From positions 1-29,208 of the forward strand of contig CAZOVK010000026.1 of assembly GCA_964583165.1 (NCBI GenBank): a stretch of 29,208 bases of DNA, given 5' to 3'. The position numbers and the translations under genes are program-made. This document shows positions 23,765-29,208 of this stretch, one piece after another (within the stretch, counting starts at the first letter, position 1; every line of letters begins with the position of its first letter). This DNA is from CAZOVK01 sp964583165. Its GTDB lineage: Bacteria; Bacillota; Clostridia; Lachnospirales; WRAX01. The notes below the pieces were generated by a model that was not told where the DNA came from, did not search any database, and saw only the letters and a program-made list of their open reading frames with translations.

Positions 23765-24976
23765 CTATTGTTCGCTTTCGGGCTGTTCTGTTTCATAAAA
23801 TTCCTTGTATATTTCGTCCATTTCGGAATCATCATAGTATTCGTCGTCGTAATACTCGTCTTCGTACTCCTCAAACTCTTCAACAACGGGTATAACGGGT
23901 ACAACAGCCAGCTCTTCTTCGGTGATAAAGCCTGTTGTTTTTGCCTGTGTTTCGCTCTTGATGTCAATACGCCAGCCTGTGAGCTTGGCGGCAAGACGTG
24001 CGTTCTGACCTTCTTTGCCGATAGCGAGTGATAGTTGATTGTCAGGGACGACTATCTTGGCTGTTCTGTCGGCTTCGTTCAGCGCGACTTGAAGCACGAC
24101 GCAGGGCGCTAGCGCGGCCTTGATGAAAGCGCGGGGGTCAATCGACCATTGCACAATATCAATCTTTTCGCCTTTGAGTTCGTCAACAATGAAGTTAACA
24201 CGCATACCGTTCTGGCCGACACACGCGCCTATAGGGTCAACGTCCTTGATGCGTGAATAAACCGCAATCTTCGTGCGCGAACCCGCCTCACGCGCGATTG
24301 AGCGTATCTCAACAGTGCCGTCATAGACTTCGGGCACGACCTGTTCAAACAAACGCTTGACCAGCTCCGGGTGTGTGCGTGATACGGTGACCTGTGGGCC
24401 TTTTGTCGTTTGCTTGACTTCCAATACATACACCCTGACGCGCTCGTGGGGCTTGAAAATCTCGCGCGGTATTTGCTCTGACGGCGGCATAATCGCGTCA
24501 ACGCGCCCTAAAGCTACTATTATATTTCGCTTATCGCGGCGTTGGACGATACCTGTCGTAATCTCGCGTTCTTTGCCCGCGTATTCGTCAAACAGCACCT
24601 GTCTTTCGGCCTCACGAAATTTCTGGACGACAACGTTCTTGGCTGTTTGAGCGGCGATACGCCCAAAGTTGCGCGGTTTGACAGTGACTTCAACCACGTC
24701 GCCCGGGTTCAGGCTCAGGCTGATTCTACGCGCTTCTTCAACGCTCATCTCGGCGTTAGGGTCATTGACTTCTTCGACTATCGTCTTGACGGCATAAACA
24801 CTGACCTGCCCGCTGTGTCTGTCAATCGCGACGCGGACAATCTGGTTTTCGCCGTAATTCTTCTTGCACGCCGTTACCAGAGAGGATTCTATAGCCTCAA
24901 ATATAACGTCCTTGGATATTCCCTTTTCTTTCGCTATTTGGTTAAGCGCCTCCAGTAATTCAGCGGCATTATCCAA
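23765..24976 (-). CDS. nusA: Transcription termination/antitermination factor NusA
   Basis: RNA polymerase-associated factor that controls pausing, termination and antitermination. The 403-residue protein has the NusA N domain (about 1-125), S1 domain (about 133-200), and KH1 and KH2 (about 210-345, with DPIGACVGQNGMRV and LAIGKEGQNARLAAKLTGWRIDI). An acidic Asp/Glu/Tyr tail of about 40 residues replaces the carboxyl repeats of proteobacterial NusA. The start is TTG at 24976, behind GGGAGGA with eight bases between; the nearby ATG is out of frame. rimP, usually directly upstream, is absent; rplT takes that place. Confidence 0.95.
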   Translation of the reverse strand: MDNAAELLEALNQIAKEKGISKDVIFEAIESSLVTACKKNYGENQIVRVAIDRHSGQVSVYAVKTIVEEVNDPNAEMSVEEARRISLSLNPGDVVEVTVKPRNFGRIAAQTAKNVVVQKFREAERQVLFDEYAGKEREITTGIVQRRDKRNIIVALGRVDAIMPPSEQIPREIFKPHERVRVYVLEVKQTTKGPQVTVSRTHPELVKRLFEQVVPEVYDGTVEIRSIAREAGSRTKIAVYSRIKDVDPIGACVGQNGMRVNFIVDELKGEKIDIVQWSIDPRAFIKAALAPCVVLQVALNEADRTAKIVVPDNQLSLAIGKEGQNARLAAKLTGWRIDIKSETQAKTTGFITEEELAVVPVIPVVEEFEEYEDEYYDDEYYDDSEMDEIYKEFYETEQPESEQ

Positions 24977-25028
24977 AAGTTCTTCCTCCCAACATGTCGG
25001 TCATACGACCTTTTGCTCCCAATAATTA

Positions 25029-25049
25029 AGAGTGGGGTCAACCCACTCT
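25029..25049 (-). terminator. Hairpin between rplT and nusA
   Basis: Perfect 8-base-pair stem AGAGTGGG/CCCACTCT (25029-25036 with 25042-25049), five-base loop. On the minus strand it is followed by TAATTATTGGG, a weak T run. It may be a partial terminator that lowers readthrough from the ribosomal-protein genes into nusA. No separate nusA promoter stands out in the 100-base gap (24977-25076). Confidence 0.55.
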
Positions 25050-25076
25050 CAAAAACAGACGTAATTTTGCAATCAA

Positions 25077-25433
25077 TTAAGCCGAGTGGGATTTAACCTG
25101 CTCGACAAGCTTAGTAAAGCTCTTGGGGTCACAAACCGCTAAGTCCGCAAGAACCTTTCTGTTAAGCGTGATACCGGCTTGCTTTAGGCCGTTAATGAAA
25201 CGGCTGTAGCTCATGCCGTTTTGACGAGCGGCGGCGTTGATACGCGCAATCCACAGACGGCGGAATTCTCTCTTTGTCTGCTTACGTCCCGCGAACGAGT
25301 GAGCCATAGCGCGAATAACGCTCTGCTTGGCTATACGATATTGCTTACTGCGCGCGCCGAAATAACCCTTGGCGAGCTTCAGAACCTTTTTATGTCTTTT
25401 TCTGGCGCCTTTTGCGCCCTTAACTCTTGCCAT
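25077..25433 (-). CDS. rplT: 50S ribosomal protein L20
   Basis: A 118-residue primary rRNA-binding protein needed early in 50S assembly; in Firmicutes it also represses its own operon through the infC leader. It matches the family from end to end: MARVKGAKGARKRHKKVLKLA, the KGYFGARSKQYR helix, FRRLWIARINAAARQNG, and LNRKVLADLAV. AAGGAGGT lies upstream of the ATG. Third gene of infC-rpmI-rplT. Confidence 0.98.
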   Translation of the reverse strand: MARVKGAKGARKRHKKVLKLAKGYFGARSKQYRIAKQSVIRAMAHSFAGRKQTKREFRRLWIARINAAARQNGMSYSRFINGLKQAGITLNRKVLADLAVCDPKSFTKLVEQVKSHSA

Positions 25434-25456
25434 TGTCCTACCTCCTTAGCCGCTCT

Positions 25457-25654
25457 TTACAGATTCGGCAACGCGCGCTTAATCTGTTTGACATTGGTCT
25501 TATCAGCAACAACACACTGTCTGAGTCTCATACGACGCTTGCCGCTCATCTTACCGGTTTTGTGCTGGTGATTTGCGTGCGGGTGTACGATTTTGCCTGT
25601 GCCTGTCGCCTTAAAGCGCTTTTGAGCAGCCTTTTTGGTCTTTAGTTTGGGCAT
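25457..25654 (-). CDS. rpmI: 50S ribosomal protein L35
   Basis: A 65-residue basic ribosomal protein. The ATG at 25654 (MPKLKTKKAAQKRFKATGTG) is chosen because it matches the family amino end and has AGGAGG just upstream; a longer frame to 25699 has no ribosome binding site. It ends with the usual KRALPN-L. It lies 78 bases after infC and 23 before rplT. Confidence 0.97.
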   Translation of the reverse strand: MPKLKTKKAAQKRFKATGTGKIVHPHANHQHKTGKMSGKRRMRLRQCVVADKTNVKQIKRALPNL

Positions 25655-25732
25655 AATAACTCCTCCTGTTTGAAAAACTGTCCCCCGAAGTCTAGCCACT
25701 TATTGCAGTTTCTAGCCTCTGGGTTCTAGCTT

Positions 25733-26248
25733 CTAGTTTGCTTTCGGTGCCAAAAACATTATCATGTTTCTCTGGTCCATTCTTGGGGCTTTCTCGACTG
25801 TGCAATAAGCCTCAAGAGCTTTAGCGAATTCCGTCATTATCTGCATGGCGTTTGAGGTGCGTCCCATTTCCCTTGCATAACGGAAGCGTATGCTAACCTT
25901 GACCTTGTCGCCGGCTTTCAGAAACTCCATAGCGTGTTTGATTTTTGTGTTTACATCATGCGTGTCAATGTTTGTGGACAGGCGGATTTCTTTAAGTTCA
26001 ACGGTTTTTTGGCGTTTGCGCTCTTCCTTCCGCTTTTTATCCATCTCAAACTTATACTTGGAGTAATCCATAATCTTGCAGACCGGCGGGCGCGCGTTCG
26101 GGGCAATCTTCACCAAATCCATGCGCCTGTCATCAGCGACTTGTTGAGCCTGCTTAATCGGCACTACACCAATCTTCGTGCCGTCAGCGTCAATTAGCAT
26201 CACTTCTTTATCCCTGATTTGGTCGTTTAACATATACTCGGTAATAAT
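25733..26248 (-). CDS. infC: Translation initiation factor IF-3, probable ATT start
   Basis: IF-3 checks start codon and initiator tRNA on the 30S subunit. The body is standard: NDQIRDKEVMLIDADGTKIG, the linker rich in Lys/Arg/Glu (KKRKEERKRQK), and a carboxyl domain ending MFLAPKAN. The first ATG in frame (26233) is 21 bases past AGGAGGTG (26260-26253), too far. In the same frame, ATT at 26248 is six bases after AGGAGG (a second ATT at 26245 is nine), giving (M)ITEYMLNDQIR, about 171 residues. Rare AUU starts are the known self-control device of infC in E. coli and bacilli, because IF-3 rejects non-standard starts. Confidence 0.9.
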   Translation of the reverse strand: MITEYMLNDQIRDKEVMLIDADGTKIGVVPIKQAQQVADDRRMDLVKIAPNARPPVCKIMDYSKYKFEMDKKRKEERKRQKTVELKEIRLSTNIDTHDVNTKIKHAMEFLKAGDKVKVSIRFRYAREMGRTSNAMQIMTEFAKALEAYCTVEKAPRMDQRNMIMFLAPKAN

Positions 26249-26368
26249 CGAGCACCTCCTAAATTCTTAGCTAAAACAAAAACAGGCAGACAAAGCCACC
26301 TGTTGGATTCAAGAAACACTGAAAACCATGCGCTCTACGCGCTAGGTGAGGGAAAACCCTGCTTTGAC
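26249..26368 (-). promoter_or_regulatory. infC-rpmI-rplT leader with attenuator
   Basis: About 120 bases lie between the predicted transcription start and infC. They hold small hairpins (AGGG/CCCT at 26349-26360; GCGC/GCGC at 26330-26342) and a true terminator at 26273-26304 directly before the ribosome binding site. In B. subtilis the same operon is shut down by L20 binding its leader and promoting early termination. The layout suggests the same control here, but the L20-binding fold was not verified. Confidence 0.65.
26273..26304 (-). terminator. Leader terminator (attenuator) ahead of infC
   Basis: CCACCTGTT (26296-26304) and AACAGGCAG (26281-26289) form a nine-base-pair stem with two G-U pairs. 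On the minus strand it is followed by TTTTTGTTTT (the tract begins inside the stem). It lies 12 bases before AGGAGGTG of infC, so it must be bypassed for expression. Confidence 0.8.
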
Positions 26369-26374
26369 TGATAT

Positions 26375-26403
26375 ATGATAACATAGAATGCTCACTGTGT
26401 CAA
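26375..26403 (-). promoter_or_regulatory. Promoter of the infC operon
   Basis: Minus strand: perfect TTGACA (26403-26398), 17-base spacer, TATCAT (26380-26375). Transcription would start near 26368. It is the best promoter on this strand and could drive the whole block down to ribF, subject to the internal hairpins. Confidence 0.85.
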
Positions 26404-26417
26404 TAGTTTTTTGCTGT

Positions 26418-27335
26418 TTATTTCAGATAAGACACGCAAATATCCCATGCTATCCACTTTTCGCCGGAAGTGTCAACATTAAAGCTTATAGAAGCGGCAT
26501 CTGTGGCATGACTTAATTCTTCGACAGTCAACGGTTCATATGTTACGACTGTTCTGTCGGGCATATCAAGATATTCAATAGTTTTTCTTGCAAGCCGAGT
26601 ATCGGTATCAACCCAAGCCGTTATGATTTCATCACCGAACTTATCAACCCTGTTATTTATGCCGGGTATGTTTCTAGCTGTTATCAAACCGTTATCATAA
26701 CTAATAAATTCGGCTATAACATCAGCGTTCATGTCATTGACGGCGTACTCGCCGCCGACAACGATGATTTCTGTGCGCTTTTCTACCATGAACATCTGTG
26801 GGTAGTAACGACCGAATACCGGTATGCTCAAAAGCGCAACAAACAGTGAACAGTACGCAATCAAAGGCTTGTTTTTATGTTCGTCAGATACGAGTAATGC
26901 TATAAACTTATAGACCAAAACACCTATAAAACCGCCGAGTGTGTTCAAAATCACGTCATCTATATCGGTCGCCCCGATACCGAATATGTATTGAACAGTT
27001 TCTATGCCTATGCTAATAAGCATGACAAAGATAACGCTACTTAATATGCCTTTGTTCTTTCTGAATAGGTGCACATATATACCAAGTGGTATAAATAGCG
27101 CGATATTCCCAAAAACATTGGCACAGGCTACGAAAAAGCTGATATTTCCGTTAAAGTAGAGGATTGTGCCTTTTATTGGTATGAGGTTTGCTGTTCGGAC
27201 AAAGAGCCTGCTGGGGTCGAAAAGGTCAGCCAATGTTATATACTTGAATAGTGTTAGTCGTACTAAAATGAAGCAGTAGAAAAGTAGCACGGCGAATAGA
27301 ACAACATGGGTTGTTACATGCTTTAGTTTCTTCAT
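26418..27335 (-). CDS. VanZ-family membrane protein
   Basis: A 305-residue membrane protein. The amino half (about 10-155) has the VanZ-like layout: a first helix, the NLIPIKGT motif near residue 50, a helix with NVFGNIALFIPLGIY, then IETVQYIFGIGATDIDDVILNTLGG, all typical of the family. After a further helix (about 160-180) the last 125 residues are polar and probably outside the cell. The ATG at 27335 is used because GAAGGAGAGG lies directly upstream; the GTG at 27353 would overlap that site. VanZ proteins are linked with low-level teicoplanin resistance in some species, but most members have no known role. No promoter is obvious, and the preceding gene ends in a terminator. Confidence 0.85.
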   Translation of the reverse strand: MKKLKHVTTHVVLFAVLLFYCFILVRLTLFKYITLADLFDPSRLFVRTANLIPIKGTILYFNGNISFFVACANVFGNIALFIPLGIYVHLFRKNKGILSSVIFVMLISIGIETVQYIFGIGATDIDDVILNTLGGFIGVLVYKFIALLVSDEHKNKPLIAYCSLFVALLSIPVFGRYYPQMFMVEKRTEIIVVGGEYAVNDMNADVIAEFISYDNGLITARNIPGINNRVDKFGDEIITAWVDTDTRLARKTIEYLDMPDRTVVTYEPLTVEELSHATDAASISFNVDTSGEKWIAWDICVSYLK

Positions 27336-27359
27336 TACCTCTCCTTCACGCACAGATAG

Positions 27360-27382
27360 AAAAACCCCGCCATAAGGCGGGG
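27360..27382 (-). terminator. Terminator after the DUF1858 gene
   Basis: Perfect stem CCCCGCC/GGCGGGG (27365-27371 with 27376-27382), four-base loop, followed on the minus strand by five T (27364-27360). It ends the lepB-DUF1858 unit, nine bases after the DUF1858 stop. Confidence 0.9.
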
Positions 27383-27391
27383 CAAGTTCAA

Positions 27392-27592
27392 TTACTTGCT
27401 GGCGAGGTAGTTGTTAATCTTATTAACAAGCTCGTCAACATCACTACCATGAACGAAACCCGCTTCAGCGAGAGTTTCTGACTGAGCAGACGGGCAACCT
27501 ACACAGTGCATACCGGCTTCCATTAAGAAGCGGGCGATACCCATGTCCATGCGGAGCATGTCGCCTATTACCATGTCTTTTGTGATTTGCAT
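27392..27592 (-). CDS. DUF1858 small redox-disulfide protein
   Basis: A 66-residue cytoplasmic protein of the DUF1858 / hybrid-cluster-protein-associated redox disulfide family. It has the amino signature ITKDMVIGDMLRMD and the CxxC pair Cys30 and Cys33 in MHCVGCPSA, then SETLAEAG and a carboxyl helix. AGGAGGAAT precedes the ATG. Such proteins are common in anaerobes; a thiol redox or metal-binding role is inferred only. It follows lepB by 21 bases. Confidence 0.9.
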   Translation of the reverse strand: MQITKDMVIGDMLRMDMGIARFLMEAGMHCVGCPSAQSETLAEAGFVHGSDVDELVNKINNYLASK

Positions 27593-27613
27593 GATTATTC
27601 CTCCTTTGTTAGT

Positions 27614-28156
27614 TTACTTATACCATTTGGGTTTTGGCCAGTAACTTAGAATGACTTCGCCCAAAATCTTGTCACGTGATACAAACTTGTTTTTCCAATC
27701 GCGGGAATCTGCCGAGTTGGTGCGGTTGTCGCCCATCATGAAGTAGTGGTTTTCGGGAATCTCTATCGGCCCGAAGTTGGACGAATCGGGGTAGGGCACA
27801 TTACGCACGAAGCTGTCGTCTAGCGGAATCTCGGCGTTGTTGATATAGACCTTGCCATTTCTGACTTCTAGTGTTTCACCGGGCAGGCCTATTATACGCT
27901 TGACGTAAAGGACTTCTTCTTCGGGCGACGAATCGGGGTAGACGAAAATGACAATCTGATTGCGCTGTGGTTGTGATAACATATAACTTAACCGCAAGCC
28001 CACGATTCGGCTTTTTTCTGAAATAGTATCCATCATTGAGCCTGTGGGAACCCACGCGTTGACTATCACGTAGTTATTGAATAGCAGCGAGAATATAAAC
28101 GCGCCGACTATGATTTTTATCCAGCTTAGAACCTCTTTTTTTGTTTCGCTTGTCAA
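27614..28156 (-). CDS. lepB: Type I signal peptidase
   Basis: A 180-residue membrane-bound serine protease that removes signal peptides from exported proteins. One membrane helix (about 11-33) precedes catalytic Ser40 in VPTGSMMDT. The general-base Lys86 is in YVKRIIGLPGE, and GDNRTNSADSRDW near 142-154 is the conserved carboxyl box. Length is typical for Gram-positive enzymes. The start is TTG at 28156, with GGGGG seven to eight bases upstream. It could process the peptidase and SLH protein exported from this region. Confidence 0.93.
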   Translation of the reverse strand: MTSETKKEVLSWIKIIVGAFIFSLLFNNYVIVNAWVPTGSMMDTISEKSRIVGLRLSYMLSQPQRNQIVIFVYPDSSPEEEVLYVKRIIGLPGETLEVRNGKVYINNAEIPLDDSFVRNVPYPDSSNFGPIEIPENHYFMMGDNRTNSADSRDWKNKFVSRDKILGEVILSYWPKPKWYK

Positions 28157-28189
28157 CCAATCGCCCCCAAATATAGGCTATTACCCCAA

Positions 28190-28228
28190 CAACGAAAACT
28201 GCACTGTTCGTTGCCATCGTTTATTATA
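28190..28228 (-). promoter_or_regulatory. Possible lepB promoter -10 and leader hairpin
   Basis: A perfect TATAAT lies at 28228-28223 on the minus strand, without a good -35 at the right distance. Just downstream CAACGAA/TTCGTTG (28190-28196 with 28207-28213) can form a 7-base-pair hairpin in the leader. The rest of the 128-base gap (28157-28284) shows only a T run after the AEC gene, with no convincing terminator stem. Confidence 0.4.
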
Positions 28229-28284
28229 TCACCTATTCTATCATTTGTATAGAGAAAAAATGCGGCGGGTGGATTTGTAGCTTA

Positions 28285-29208
28285 CTAGATGACGCTCAAC
28301 TGTTTTAGGGCGGTTACCCACAGGAAAATCGTCACAATTGATACAATTGAGCTGACGACAACGATTTGCCCCGCCAAATCATCGTCTGCACCCATGCCCT
28401 GAGCCATTGTATAGGAAGAAACGGCTGTAGGGCTGGCGAACATGGCGAGTAGGGCGACCAGCTCGGCGTTGCGTATGCCTATGAGAATGGCGGAGCCCAA
28501 AACTATGATAGGCAGGAAAACTAGTTTACCGAGGACGCTCATGTAGAGGGCTTTGTTGATTTTTTTGAGGTTATTGAATTTGAAGCCGCCGCCGAGCGCG
28601 ATTAAAGCGAGGGGCGTTGCTATTTTCGCAATGTCGGCTATGGAGCTTTCGACTAGTTTCGGCAGTCTTATGCCTGTCGCAAAGACTAGGGCAATAGCCG
28701 TTGCGATTATCAATGGGTTCTTGATTACGTTCAGCGCGATTGTCTTCGCGCTACTGCGTTTTGATGAGAAGGTTTCAAGCGCTACGACGCTCAAAGAGTT
28801 AAAGAGCGGGATTACGAACGCCAGCAAAATAGCCGTCACAGCCGCCTGTTGTTCGCCATACAGTGAAATCGTCATGGGTATGCCGAAGAGTATGAAGTTA
28901 CTGCGGAATATGCCCTGTACGATTACGCCGCGTTTGCGGTCATCCTTTTCCCAAATGGGGACGATTTTCATGAGGATTAGAAAGGACGCGGCAGTGCTGA
29001 TTACCGAGAAAACAACAAGTGGCAGTGAAAACTGCCCCAAAAAGTCAGAATTATAGATATTCAAAAATAGGATGAACGGTAGAAATACCTTGAAACAGAG
29101 GTTGTTCAGCTGTTTCAAGAATTGTTCGTTGAAAATGCCGACTTTCCGCAATATATAGCCCAGAGCCATCATGCAGAACAGCGGGAAGACGACTGAAAAG
29201 GACAGATA
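28285..29208 (-). CDS. AEC-family (auxin efflux carrier-like) transporter, partial
   Basis: Membrane transporter of the AEC family, whose bacterial members export or exchange organic acids such as malate. The frame is open to the window edge: upstream of the ATG at 29172 the codons read YLSFSVVFPLFC, matching the first helix of the family, so the true start lies outside. About 307 residues are visible, with some ten hydrophobic segments, and the usual internal repeat with NPLIIATAIAL and MFASPTAVSSYTMA in the second half. The substrate is unknown. Confidence 0.88.
   Translation of the reverse strand, partial: YLSFSVVFPLFCMMALGYILRKVGIFNEQFLKQLNNLCFKVFLPFILFLNIYNSDFLGQFSLPLVVFSVISTAASFLILMKIVPIWEKDDRKRGVIVQGIFRSNFILFGIPMTISLYGEQQAAVTAILLAFVIPLFNSLSVVALETFSSKRSSAKTIALNVIKNPLIIATAIALVFATGIRLPKLVESSIADIAKIATPLALIALGGGFKFNNLKKINKALYMSVLGKLVFLPIIVLGSAILIGIRNAELVALLAMFASPTAVSSYTMAQGMGADDDLAGQIVVVSSIVSIVTIFLWVTALKQLSVI

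Overview
The window looks like a low-to-mid GC Gram-positive anaerobe of the class Clostridia, probably gut or rumen associated. The evidence is an infC-rpmI-rplT / nusA-ylxR-ylxQ-infB-rbfA-nrnA-ribF arrangement, a lipobox lipoprotein, S-layer homology domains, a dockerin, strong AGGAGG-type ribosome binding sites and frequent TTG starts. TAA, TAG and TGA all end genes, so the code is the standard bacterial one. No rRNA, tRNA, CRISPR array or transposase was recognised.

Layout. (1) 7-5637, + strand: a dipeptide/oligopeptide ABC importer (lipoprotein, two permeases, two ATPases) with its own promoter, an internal hairpin after the binding-protein gene and a strong terminator at the end. (2) 5647-10213, + strand: a separate transcription unit with a clear promoter. 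It encodes a P-loop NTPase, a zinc-ribbon/TPR/TIR protein, a membrane protein with a seven-repeat RCC1-like propeller, and an SPFH-SHOCT protein. The TIR and RCC1 reading frames are one continuous frame broken by a single TAA. This is the most unusual region and a candidate membrane-linked NAD-signalling or defence locus. (3) 10222-16750, - strand: a secreted M60-type (enhancin-like) metallopeptidase with an internal dockerin, followed one base later by an SLH-anchored protein whose N-terminal domain may be cohesin-like. (4) 16785-16901, - strand: a 38-residue small protein gene missed by ordinary ORF cut-offs. (5) 17011-26403, - strand: the translation/transcription gene block, read infC, rpmI, rplT, nusA, ylxR, ylxQ, infB, rbfA, nrnA, ribF. 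It starts with a good promoter and an attenuator leader, and infC very probably starts at ATT. rimP and truB, often found in this block, are absent from it. infB carries a very long repeat-built disordered N-terminal region. (6) 26418-29208, - strand: VanZ-like membrane protein, DUF1858 redox protein, type I signal peptidase, and an AEC-family transporter cut by the window edge.

How the parts fit: regions 1, 3 and 6 serve the cell surface and nutrient uptake (peptide import, surface proteolysis of glycoproteins, protein export). Region 5 is core gene expression. Region 2 is accessory.
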